Origin: Himantopus leucocephalus
Lineage: Eukaryota; Chordata; Aves; Charadriiformes; Recurvirostridae
Length of the DNA stretch: 64,000 nucleotides
Direction: 5' to 3'
Assembly (NCBI GenBank): GCA_003993805.1
Contig: RSEF01000031.1
Span: forward strand, 17,615,842-17,679,841
Shown here: piece after piece, positions 13,101 through 23,535 of the stretch
How positions within the stretch are numbered: the stretch's first letter is position 1
Layout of the letters: the number at the start of each line of letters is the position of its first letter
The notes under the pieces: model-generated
Databases searched by the model: none
What the model saw: only the letters and a program-made list of their open reading frames with translations
Told to the model about the DNA's origin: nothing
Position numbers and translations under genes: made by a program

Positions 13101-16063
13101 TGAGCAAACAAGTCTCAGCAAAGATGAGTAAGATTAAAGAAATGCACTTAGGAAGAGTCAGGGCTGAAGACTGACAGCTCTGTGATAGTGTCCATCCTGA
13201 GTCTGATTCACAAAGTCCGTAATGCCCAACAGGCTTTTTAGATATCGGCACTTAGTCATATTCACAATGTCTGTGACCCAACCCTGCAGGCATCTACAGT
13301 CATCCCTGGAGTCACAAGAGTGCTCAGCACCTACCTCAGAAGTGAGAGCAAGGGATATGTAAAAAACTGGGATTCTCCGGTCTTTGTCACCTGCTGATCC
13401 TGGTTGAGCAGGAATAGCCAGAGCATGCCTCACCGTCCGGTGAAACACAGCCAGGAAGCAGCCAGGTTATGTCCTGCCCACGCCTGCCAGTAAAAGCACT
13501 CAGCTGGGAGATGGGAGATTTGGGAAGTTGAGTTCCCTGTTCTTTTCCACAACACACGTGGGGTGGGACAGACTTACAGCAAAAGCTACAGTCTCTCAGA
13601 GATCTTCCTAATCACCAGCCTTACAGAACCATTTCTCTCAGTTGTCTTCAGATGTGATAAAGTCAAGCAAGTTCTTTACCATATGGAGTTGATGCCTGAT
13701 TTTTTAACAGGTATGGGTTGGGGTTTTTTTCATTTTATAAAACTAGTTAATTTTTTTTAAACAAGGATAGTACAAATGACTTGACAGAAAACAAACCATA
13801 CCGTGGGCACATTTAGCAGATATAATACTAAAATTGCATTGCATCACACACGTGTCACTTTTTATCAGGGTCTAACATGTTCTATAGACCTGCCTTTATC
13901 TGCCTGTCCCCTGCCACTTCTGCTTATAGTTTTCCTCTTAGCTTTTATTCTAGAAGTAGAGAAACACAGTGGTGAAATGCCACTCAGAATTTATGTCACC
14001 TATTGTCATTCATGGTTACAAATTTTTTTTAAGACTGCAGGTAACTGGGCAATAAAAAGCATGTTCAGTCCTGGGTACCTCTGCCCACCTGCCATGGCTG
14101 CACCAATATAAGTTAATTTATTGCCTGCTTCATGGGCTCTTAGGCAAAACAAAGATCAGGTTCATGATAAATGACTGCAGCACATACCCTCTGCCAGCTG
14201 CTGAGTCTGGGATGGGATACTCCCCAGCTGCCTATTTTTAGCAACCTCATGGCATTTTAATGCCTCTTAATTGCTTTAGTCATACAAAGTACGTACATAG
14301 TGAGCAGATTTTGCCCTATTGATTTGTGCAAGGATTGTATGGTGAGGCTGCTCTGCTCTTGTATTTGTTTCCAGAAAACCAATACTGCACAAAGTAGCTG
14401 TCACACTGGCTTTTTATACTTGCATCATTTGTGTGTGTTCTGTAAGACACTGTTTATAGGAGGAATCGTCCCAGCTGTTTATTGCTGATATTGATGCACT
14501 GGTACCTTAATGGATCTTACCTGAAATAATTTGGGTTTCCATCTGAAAGCTAGCAGTTGTGCTCATGCTAAGTGTGGCTGAACAAAAACTCCTATCTAAG
14601 CCTGATAATAGATTATTATTTATGAATTTTATAATGAGAATAATAACAGTAATAGCATTAGAGAAAGGAACAAACTAAATCTGTGCCTTGAATCTATTCC
14701 CATGGCAGTAGTATCTGAGTCGCATGTCACTCCCATGACATTTATCTTCACACTGTCTATCTGCAGTTCAGCAGCGCTAGCTTCTCCACCTGGGAGAAGA
14801 CAATGAACAGGGCGCACGGTGTACGTAACCTCATGGCTTGCATTCCCTGTTCAAGCCCAAGCTCCTTGAAAGCCCACACCACCTGTTTATTGACTCACAC
14901 TCTGACGCAAGCCCATGTGTGCACCAGGAAAGGAAACTCAACAACATTGTAATGCCGTTTGTGCCTGAAAATGAACCCGTCCCTCCCAGACACCACCACT
15001 TAACCCTATGCCATTGCACGGTCAAGTCCTCACTCCTCTGACATGGCTTAAAAAAGATGGACCAAGCTGGAGGGACGTGAGCAATTCAACCAGAGCTCCC
15101 TGGAAATACGGGGGAGTGCTCATACCTTAACAACTACACTCTTCTTCCTCACTTCTGGCTAATACAAAACACAGTGAAGATCAGCATTATGTTATCCACT
15201 AGTCTTGTATTGGGAGGGTGATCATTTGGGGGCATCATCCCAAATTTTCATCTTTTCTTCACAACATCTGTAGGTATGAATTTCTGCATTATGTTTGTGT
15301 TCCCTTCTGAACACTTGCAAAGGCTGAAAAGTTAAAATAACATAGAGTGGTTTTAGTGCAGTGCACCACACATTGTTTCTATCATGTGAGAATTGCTTAA
15401 CTGCGGTACACTTCGGCAGCACAATTTATTGCAAACCTTGGAAGTCATTTCAGGAGCCCAAGGACCTCATGGACCTTGGACCAAGTTTCCACAAACCGCT
15501 CAGATGTGCAGTCGCTAGGCAGATGTCTGGAAACGTGTTCTTGCACATTTATCTGCTAATGCAAATGTCCCAGTGCAAGCATTAACACTCAAGAGCATTA
15601 TGTGGATTTTAAACAATCCCTGGAAGAGCTGGGTCCCATAAAAGTTATTCTGACAGATATAATCCTTTTCCTCTCCTTTGCCAAGTGCTTGCTCTGACTG
15701 CAGGAGCCAGAGCACATCAAGCGAGACTCCTGCCTGCTTCCACTGCTTCTGGTGCTCCAGACACTACAACATCCTTGCCCAGTGCTGACTTCACTCTTAT
15801 TTTTATTGTTATTATTCTAGTTGGGAAAGAAGCAGCGATGTGGAAGGAAAAGATAAAAGAGGAGATAAGAGGATATTTTTATGCTTTCATCCGCACAGAT
15901 GACTCGTATGGGACAGGTTTATTCCTCTTTTCTCTTGGGATTAATGCCTGAAGGAGAACAGCAGCAAAATTACAGCTCTTTTTGCTTTTGCTGCTGTGGA
16001 AAATAATACTTTCTTTCTTTCACCCTGCTCCGTGAGGTCTTCGAGGCAATGGCTGTGAGTGTG
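7135..16063. other. intergenic DNA, no identified gene
   Basis: Mostly AT-rich sequence with no supported exon. It contains a poly-A tract with an embedded N (10259-10292) and a tiny tandem duplication of a 12-base unit at 10559-10582 (GGAAATGCTGTA twice). Open frames here, for example at 13158-13448 minus, 13803-14111 plus and 14831-15041 on either strand, lack a recognisable domain and are treated as chance. Confidence 0.6.
10259..10292. repeat. poly-A tract containing an unresolved base
   Basis: A run of about 34 bases is all A except for one N at 10269. It could be the tail of a retrotransposed fragment, but the preceding sequence shows no recognisable element or target duplication. The N suggests a sequencing or polishing problem in the homopolymer, so the true length is uncertain. 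Confidence 0.85.
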
Positions 16064-16130
16064 TACAGCACATAGCACAATTGGCTTCAATCTTACTGGG
16101 ACCTCTCGGTATTAGTGTAATAAAAGTAAA
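16064..16130 (+). repeat. relic of an ancient amniote SINE/LINE 3' end (candidate)
   Basis: The segment runs TACAGCACATAGCACAATTG, then a 'tactgggacctct' block, then 'gtgtaataaaagtaaa'. This follows the order of a widespread amniote repeat tail with the pattern tacagcgcctagcacaatggg ... actggggcctctaggc ... taatacaaataa. Several blocks match in order and spacing, which chance does not easily explain. I cannot name the family from the sequence alone. Confidence 0.5.
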
Positions 16131-19100
16131 TACCAAGTGGTCAGGGCTTAATTATAATCTGGACATTCTGTACTCTGGCAATAGATTACAGGAGCCACTG
16201 ACTTGTAACCTTAAGGCACTGAATCTACTGTTGGCATGAGTGTGAATCCATGTAAAGGGACCAGACAGCAAAGTGATCTCCCATGTTTCCTGCTCAGCGT
16301 GTAGGACACAAACTAAGAGGAAGTGATTTCAGTAACCGAACGCTCTGTATGTTGGAGCAGCTCCAGCTGTGGCTTTTCATGTTGAACTCTGATTACTATT
16401 TCAAGGAGTCAAGTACTATTTTATAGAAGATGGAAAGGCAAAAGCTTTCATTAGATAATGATGGTATTAAGACCCAAATTCTCACATAATTCTTTGAGGA
16501 GGAATTCTAAATAATTAATGTTGTAATTATCTGTTGATTTACTCTCCTCCACCCTTAATTTTGTTTTGAGCAGGAACTGAGCCTGCTCACGCTCTGTGAA
16601 GAATAATTTAGAGATGCAAGAAATAAATGTGCTCCACAATCAATACTGATGTGGGTTTCTTTCTGCCTTACTTGATTCTGCCAGCTTGAGGGTTTTGGTG
16701 ACATTTTGCCTATTGTTATTTCACTTTCAAAGCCCCCTCACAATTTATTTTTGTAGTTGCAATTATTTATGTGCTAGGCTATTGTTACTGCATTATATCA
16801 GTGCAGGGAGATGTGTCCAAGGTTGAATTTTATCCAATCTATTTATAATGTCTTAAGAAAACAACAACAACAACAAAATGCTATGAACTTGTAAGTAATT
16901 TGCTTTGGATTTGTGGCACTGGAAAAAAGAAATCACAAATTTGTGGAGCTCAGACAAAAGCAACATTGACAACAGTAAGCTTGGCCTTAGCTTTGGAGTG
17001 TAGTTTTGGATGAATATGATTTACAAGTATTAAAGTAACGTCTGGAGGGTCAACTCACTGTGTTAGGAAACGTACACAGTAAGTGAGCATTGTTGTTCTG
17101 AAGACTTTTCAACAAAAATGAGGAGAATTTGTGGAACTGAAGGGGCAGCAGTCAGGTGGTTCATCCACATAGCAGGAGCATAAGAACTGGGCCAGCAAAA
17201 AACCTCAGATCTACTTCTCGCTGGGTCTCTCTGCTTCTGTCTGCTGCTATGCTGTACTCCTTCCAGTGGTACTTCTGCTGGTATCCAAGCCATCCTGAAC
17301 TGGTACAGGACTGAGAGCTGCTGCCTTGCAACCGTTTCAGTGCAGATTGCTGCCTGTTTAAAGCACAGGGTGTCAGGGGCGGGACTGTTGCTGCCAAGCA
17401 GGGACAAGCAGCAGGAGCAGACACCTTAGCTGCTGCACTCTGGATGCACAGCTTTGATTAGCCAGTGAAGCACACGGAGGTGTACCTGAGAGAGGTGCAA
17501 TGGCACATATTTTCATTCAAGCTTATCTTCTATCTGTTGAAGTGGATATGTGGATATCCAATATACAGGGAACCAGGCACAGGAGGCTGAGTTACTGCTT
17601 TAGGTGTGTGATGTGTCAAAACTGGGTGCCTTTGATACATCATTGGCAAACTCTTCACTCTGCAACTGGTTTACCCTTTTGAAGTTCATCTCTTGAGATT
17701 CCCACTGCTGCCAGAGTTAACTCTGTTTTGCTCGCTGGTTTGGCTGGAAAGCATGACCAAGAAGGGAAGAAGAGAGGGAGGAAATCAGAAGCAAGAGGAC
17801 ACAAATCCTGCAGCCCCTAAATCACTCCAACTTGCAATGATCATAAGACTTTTTTAATAAAAGTTTCACTCAGCCAGGAAGGTTTTGTGAGTGCCCTTGA
17901 GATATTCTTTCTTTCCGAATCTATTATTGCTTCAGAGCAATATCTGTAATTGAAACAAATAATGAAATCCAATAAAGAGCAAACAGGGACAGTTCCTTAG
18001 CCTGAAGGCCAACTGGTAGAGCACAGCTGATGGCCACACAGGTGCATTTTCTTCCTGTCAAAATAGCATGGCTGCATGCAAAATTGCCATGGGGAATGCT
18101 CCCTGGCCTGTGCTAGTTAGTGCTGAACAGCACCATTTGTGAGCTAACACCTAATAGTACGGACAAGCATCTGCCAGTACCTGTTTCATGTGTGCTGGCC
18201 CCACTTAATTAACTTGCATAGACGTAGCCTGAAGTGTACTTTCTGGAATATACTACATGATCTTCTGAAGCTATGTGATACATGTTATTAAATATATATA
18301 AACAAAGCTATATACTTGGGTTTAATGCATTTTCATTCATTACATGGACATGAATATTAAATTTGCTATTATGCTGATTCTTTATTTCTGTGCCTAATCT
18401 TTAGAAATAATCTGTCTTTTCTACTAGAACATCGCCCTTGTGGAAATGCTGTTGTAACTCTGACCTAAAACTGGGGGAGCAGAACCCTTCATGGATCAGA
18501 ATTTGCCCATGAATGAAGGAGTGGAGCACCATAGGTGACAATCTCAAGTCAGCCTGACAGCAGGAGCTTTTTGGTGAATAGACAACACAGTTCAATAGAG
18601 ATGTAGGGATGAAGTACCCAAGCAAGTATCAACTGTATTTAAAGGGAAAAGAATTAAAGGAGAGAAGACAGGAAACTCCTCATGCTTTGTTTATTAGAAA
18701 TATAAATATTCTTTCTTGCTTACTGCTCCCGTATTAAAAAGCAAACAAACATGAGACATAAGAGCAAAAGAAAGAAAACAACTAAATGGCCAGACCAAAC
18801 AAAAGAAGAGATATGCGGCTAAGATGTTTTGGTGGAATCTAAATTCTGCTTCCTGAAACATTCTATGCAAGGGGTGGCAACTGACTTCAGAGTTCCAACT
18901 ATAGTTCTACCTATAGAAGCCCATGTCATTTTGTAAGGGACAAATCCTATGCCCTGGACAAATGATGTTAGAGAAATTCAGGAGGGCCATCTTGGCAGAC
19001 TTTCCTCCTTGGTCCTCTTCTGCAGGTCTCACTGCATGGGTGGGGTTTTGGCAGATAAATTCTAAATAACCACACAGAAGCATTGCAGAGTCTGAATCTG

Positions 19101-19189
19101 ACAGAACATTACAAACAAGCCTGAACTATTTAATCTCTGCTAACTATTACTAATGTGTTTTACAGTGTTACACTATGGCCATTGACTGT
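16131..19189. other. intergenic DNA, no identified gene
   Basis: No exon supported. The segment includes a short CAA-type simple repeat near 16860-16876 and very AT-rich stretches near 16690-16860 and 18260-18400. These may be slowly evolving non-coding DNA, but conservation cannot be judged from one sequence. Confidence 0.55.
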
Positions 19190-19925
19190 GGCTTTTGAAC
19201 AAAGACCTGATTCAGATCAAGTCCCTCCAGCCCAATACTGTGCAACAGTGCCCAGCAGCAGATGTTTAGGGGGAGTTTAAGAAACGGGCCCTGCAGAATG
19301 ACTCTTCCCCAGCAGACCTTTCTAAATGCGGGAAACCAGCAGTTCTGATACTTCTTAAACTACAGGGCTCTACTGTTTAACAGTGGACCTGTCCTCTATG
19401 AATTTGCCTTTTGGCTCCTTTGTAATTTTGTGCCCCACATCACCCTGAGGCAATAAATTCCACAATATTCTCATGTAAAGAGGGAGTCCTGTTATCTGAC
19501 ACCTTATATAGGTGCTTCCTAGTTCTTATCTGATACAAAGTAGTCAATTCTTGTTACACCTTGTTCAGATTTTATAGATCCGTACTTTATAAAACCTTTT
19601 CCTCTCCCATCATTCCCTTTTCATGTTGAAAAATCCTATTCTACTTCTGTTTCTCTTGCATTGAAGCTGTTATATACAAGTTCTAAAAATCCTTTTTGCC
19701 TTCCTTTGAACTTTCTCTGCTTCTACTTACCCATTTTGATGTGGGATTGCTGGCATTCAAGAATGTATCATAACGATACTTGACTGTCGATGTCTTCCCT
19801 AACAGCATTCCCAGCACTCTCGTCGGATGTCTCCACTGGGCACCCGGAAGATGGCTTCCCAGAGCCATCCACCGTGACCCTCTCATCCCTTTCCTGAGTC
19901 GTAACAGGTCATTCAGAGCTATTGA
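19190..19925 (+). mobile_element. ancient CR1/L3-clade LINE 3' region, degraded
   Basis: About 730 bases follow, block by block and in order, the 3' part of an old amniote CR1/L3-type LINE that is common in turtles and crocodilians. The blocks are: 'cagtgcccagcagcagatg' near 19247; 'tggacctgtcctctatgaa' near 19384; a 'ggcaataaattccacaat' block near 19450; 'tcctagttcttatctgata' near 19517; 'gattttatagatccgtact' near 19568; the 'catgttgaaaaatcctattctac' block near 19622; the 'tttgaactttctctgcttc' block near 19706; 'tttgatgtgggattgctgg' near 19735; 'gcattcccagcactct' near 19804; and 'ctttcctgagtcgtaacag' near 19889. Many substitutions and small gaps indicate great age. No coding capacity remains. 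Open frames on both strands across it are incidental. Confidence 0.8.
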
Positions 19926-20248
19926 CTCCCACACCAGATCAAGCTGCAAAGAAACAAGCCTGGGAAAGTCCCATCATTTACTAAAGCTGCTGATCTATAT
20001 GAATGTTAATTGCAGTTAAGAGTCCGGTACAAATTAATTGTCATACAAGTACCACTACAGACTGATGATAAACTTCCGAGAGTTTAATCCTAGTACACAC
20101 ACAACTTTTAAGGAGGATGGGCAAAACACTGGAGATCAAGATTTCTGGAAGAACCAGAAGAAAATAAAGACATGAGTAGGGCTTTAGCTTGGTCTTGGTG
20201 TTCCCTCCTGCTCACTGTTCTCAATTAAACAAACAAAAAGACACAATT

Positions 20249-20362
20249 AAAAAAAAAAGAAAGAGCAAGAAAGAAAAAGAAAGAAAGACAGGAAGAAAGA
20301 CAGGAAGAAAAGGAAGAAAGGAAGAAAGAAAGTAAGAAAGAAAGAAAAAGAAAGAAAGAAAA
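20249..20362. repeat. purine-rich GAAA/GGAA microsatellite
   Basis: The + strand is nearly pure purine for more than 110 bases, built from GAAA, GGAA and GACAGGAA units, with an internal near-duplication of GAAAGACAGGAA at about 20283-20310. It is interrupted and imperfect, so it is an old or degenerate microsatellite. Such polypurine stretches can form triplex DNA. The minus-strand open frame across it codes only Phe/Leu/Ser-rich low-complexity peptide and is not a gene. Confidence 0.9.
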
Positions 20363-22680
20363 TAACCATACCAAACAAGGCAAGAGGTGAGAGGGGAAGA
20401 CATTTGTGAGAGTCTAAATTCTTCGGAGTATTATTAGACTATTTTAAAATGTAAATTTAATGAAGGGACAAAATATAACTTATAAGCTTTGTCTGTTACC
20501 TTCATTTTACTTGGGTCCCAGTTCAAAAATGTTCCTTAGCATAGACCCTGCTAGGCATATGAGTGGATCCAACTTGACATCACTGGGTCACTATGGTGGT
20601 AAAGAACGGTGGACATCTAAGCACCTTGCTGTGATAGACCAATACCAAGCAAAGCCTAGACAGAGAAAATGCCACGAAGTCAGAAGATACTACAAAACTC
20701 TTACAGTACCAAGAGGAAATTAAATTTAGAAGCTCCAATATTTGTGTCGTATACTTAAAAAAACCCGAAACCTCCAACTGATGCTGAACGTGATTTCTAT
20801 TTGTGTTTATAATCGAACATTCTCCATGCCCTCGGGAGCATACTGCTCCAGATGCTCTCTGATCAAGCACCACCAGTTTGCCATTTCTGCTACCCTGGGC
20901 ATTGTTGCTGCCACAAATACTCAGTTATTTCTTAAAGGTGATTAAGCATGCAGGGCTTTGTTTTGTTGGTTTTGTTTTGTTTTATTTTTCTCTCTGCAGT
21001 TTGACACCAAAACATCCTTTTTGTGTGAAATAACAACATATCTGAAGATGCAGTACTTGTACTAACACAACCCTGGAGTAACGTAGGGTTTTGCTAATCC
21101 GAGTAGTAGTTCAGGCTGAAAGTGCTTGGACTGGCATGCTTCCATGGTTAATACTTGACAGCATGTGAAGGCCCAGAAAAGCCTTCTGAGAGCCTAGAAC
21201 AGTGCAGTGCTAACCTAATCCCTCACACTGCGCTCAGCTGGGGGTTTCCAAGACATAGCAAGCCTAGAGCTGGGAATAGGGTTGCAACAGCGAGGCTCAT
21301 ATCCCTTGTGCAACGGAAAGTTTTGAGAGGAACCGGGTGACTGCTTTCTTTCCTGAATTCTGGCAGAAGATTGCAGAGATGCCTCTTCCCTCAGGCAAGC
21401 TACATCTCAAGGGTGAAACAGAGATGTAGAAACTGCAAGACAATAAGGCATGATTAATTTCTCTTGTTGGTGAATGCTGTGCTGCTGCAGCCCAATTCCC
21501 AGGTGTTTTTAAGTGTAATCACTATCTTGCTTACATTCTTCTGGGAAGAGATCCATTTAAATTAGCGCAATCTCTTCGGTCTCTAATTTACTGCATAGGG
21601 GTGTGGATCAGGAGAGCTGTTTGCTGCTTAGCCTGAACAAGATTAACGTGATGCTTTTGGGTTGAAGAAAGCAATTACGGCAATTGTATGGCAATTGTGC
21701 ATGGAATGTTTGCATTGCCCATCCTGTTTTTTCTATACAATCTTGCAATTTTGGGGTGTTATCTACTCCTGCTTTAAGACCTTGTGAACAATCCCTTACT
21801 TTGTGAGGAGCAGAGCCGGTTGCACACTTTTCTTTCAGCAGCAGTTCTCACAAAGATAAGCGCAGTTTTCCTCGTTGCCAGGTTGTGTTCCAATTTGTTC
21901 CATTACTTTCTGCATTTTAAGATAACACTGGAGTTGCTACCTCCACGAGACCATCCCAGAATACTTGCATAGGAAAATGCGCTCTGTAAATTACAGTACA
22001 CTTACAGAAATCAGCTTTAACCTCTTAAAACCGCCCATTTTGGTTTGCAGCTGGGATGCTTCTTAGATGTCCAGCTGTAATCGGGAACTATATAGGATGC
22101 TATGTAGAGCTGCTTTATATATTCTACATGGAACTGCTTTATGTACCTTTTTAGGCAGCATGGTTGGAGATACAGCGCACTCAGCGAGGCATTTCCACCT
22201 CAAGAACTTGTTTCCCCGTGTGGATTCGCCGAACCTGTTATTCAGCCTTTAGGATACAATACAAAGTGAACCTGGTTACAGAATCGGAGGGCGGAATACA
22301 TGAGAAATCGCAGTAAAGGTTATGCCTGGTGCTGAGGGTGCGGGGAGGCCGCTCACCCCACCTGCAGTTTCCCAGAACAAACCCCAGATGTGCTCAGGGG
22401 CGGGTGCCCAGCCTGTGCCCCACAGCCCGCACAGCACTGCTGAATAAAGACGTCTGTTTTGTGGTGGGTGCTGCTGAAATAAAAATGGGGTTACGCAGAA
22501 AACATTTTCTTCGTGGTGGCCGCTATTTTCTTTCCAAATAAAAAGCTTTTTAACAAGGAAAAGGACTGGTTCTGGGTTGGGCTGAAACTCAGCTTCTCGG
22601 CTCTTTCGCAATTTTCCAACACTCTCCCAGAGGTGCAAACAGCTTTTTCCTTGTTAAAAAAGAACAAAGAAAAAAGAAAA
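20363..22680. other. proximal 5' flank of PLPP1
   Basis: AT-rich sequence that becomes GC-richer towards the CpG island. No exon is supported. From about 22260 the composition rises and CpGs appear, marking the approach to the promoter. Minus-strand open frames beginning within the island run into this region but have no domain content. Confidence 0.6.
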
Positions 22681-23006
22681 ATGCCCCCCCCTTCCCCGCC
22701 CCCGCGGCAGAGGACCCCTCCGCAGCTCCGTCGCCGGCAGGCCGGGGCGCTGGAGTCCCGCTGCCCGGCCGGGTCGGCTGCCGCCGACCATCCCTCCCGG
22801 CTCTTTGCCACCCCGGCAGCCCCTCGGGGGGCCGGCCCGGGGCCGCGCTCCGCTGCCACGGCCCGTACCGCCTCCGCACGGCGCCGCGCTGGCAGGTGAA
22901 GGCAGAGCCCGGGCGAGCGCTCAGCCCCGCGGCAGCCCCGCGGCGGCGGGGGCCGAGGGGCGGGCAGGGCCCGCGGGGCCGCCACCGCCTTAGGCGGGCG
23001 GGCGAA

Positions 23007-23021
23007 GGGCGGGGCGGGGCG
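23007..23021 (+). promoter_or_regulatory. tandem GC boxes (Sp1-type)
   Basis: GGGCGGGGCGGGGCGG is a tandem overlapping GGGCGG motif. A second GGGGGCGGGGCGG block lies at 23090-23102. Such boxes bind Sp/KLF factors and commonly drive CpG-island promoters. Occupancy here is inferred. Confidence 0.6.
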
Positions 23022-23039
23022 GCGCCCCCTGAGGGGAAG
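23021..23039 (-). promoter_or_regulatory. CTCF-like motif
   Basis: The + strand reads GGCGCCCCCTGAGGGGAAG. Its complement carries the AGGGGGCGC core of the CTCF consensus, with weaker agreement in the upstream half. CTCF sites often sit at CpG-island promoters. In a GC-rich island a chance match is possible, so this is a candidate only. Confidence 0.4.
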
Positions 23040-23116
23040 GGGGGCGGGAAAGGAGGGGGGTGTCCCTGACGCGGCGGGGCTCGCGCGGCGGGGGCGGGGC
23101 GGCAGGCGGGCCGCCG

Positions 23117-23126
23117 CGCCATTGGC
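23117..23126 (-). promoter_or_regulatory. CCAAT box (upstream copy)
   Basis: CGCCATTGGC contains ATTGG, the reverse complement of CCAAT, in a good NF-Y context. The same decamer recurs at 23323-23332. It lies about 110 bases upstream of the TTAAA motif, a usual distance for NF-Y sites. Confidence 0.5.
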
Positions 23127-23233
23127 CAGCCCCGTCCTGCCGTTGGAGCGGCGGCCGCCGGCTGGGGCGTCGCGGCGGCGGGTCGGGGCGGGCGGAGGCG
23201 CCGCCACCAGCCCGCCCTTCCCTCCCGCCCGCC

Positions 23234-23238
23234 TTAAA
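23234..23238 (+). promoter_or_regulatory. weak TATA-like element
   Basis: GCCTTAAAGCC is the only AT-rich word in several hundred bases of the island. If it is used, transcription would start about 25-30 bases downstream, near 23262-23270, giving a 5' UTR of about 210 bases. There is no ATG between there and the start codon at 23478. This is inferred; the promoter may instead be TATA-less with dispersed starts. Confidence 0.3.
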
Positions 23239-23322
23239 GCCCCGGCGGGCGCCGCCGCGGTGGCAGTAGCGCAGTGCGGGCGGTGGTTGCGGCGGTGCCG
23301 GGATCGCGGGGGGGTGGGCGGT

Positions 23323-23332
23323 CGCCATTGGC
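23323..23332 (-). promoter_or_regulatory. CCAAT box (downstream copy)
   Basis: This is an identical CGCCATTGGC decamer 206 bases after the first. If transcription starts near 23265 it would lie inside the 5' UTR. If a second start nearer exon 1 is used, it would be a proximal promoter element. Confidence 0.4.
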
Positions 23333-23477
23333 TCGGCGCGCAGCGCCTCGCGGCGGCTGAGCCCCTCCCCGCCGCCTCCGCGCCGCTCCCGCCCCTCCGG
23401 CCGAGGCTGTCACTGCGCCGCGCGGGGAGGAGGCGCCGCCGCCGCGCCGGAGGCCGGGCGCGCCCGGCGCTGCCAGC

Positions 23478-23535
23478 ATGTTTGACAGGAGGCGGCTGCC
23501 CTTCGTGGCGCTGGACGTGGTCTGCGTGGTGCTGG
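23478..23535 (+). CDS. PLPP1: PLPP1 coding exon 1 (phospholipid phosphatase 1, partial gene)
   Basis: This exon encodes the first 19 residues, starting MFDRRRLPFVALDVVCVVL, plus the first base of codon 20. It closely matches the N terminus of vertebrate PLPP1, an integral membrane enzyme that removes phosphate from lysophosphatidate, phosphatidate, sphingosine-1-phosphate and ceramide-1-phosphate at the outer face of the plasma membrane. The charged FDRRR head followed by hydrophobic residues is the start of membrane segment 1. The ATG is the first in the likely 5' UTR and has an A at -3. The donor GTAGGT follows at 23536 in phase 1. Later exons continue the protein: 2a or 2b, then 3. The rest of the gene is outside the window. 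Confidence 0.95.

Noticed and set aside
20221..20403. Phe/Leu/Ser-rich minus-strand frame
   Set aside because: It is the translated complement of the GAAA microsatellite.
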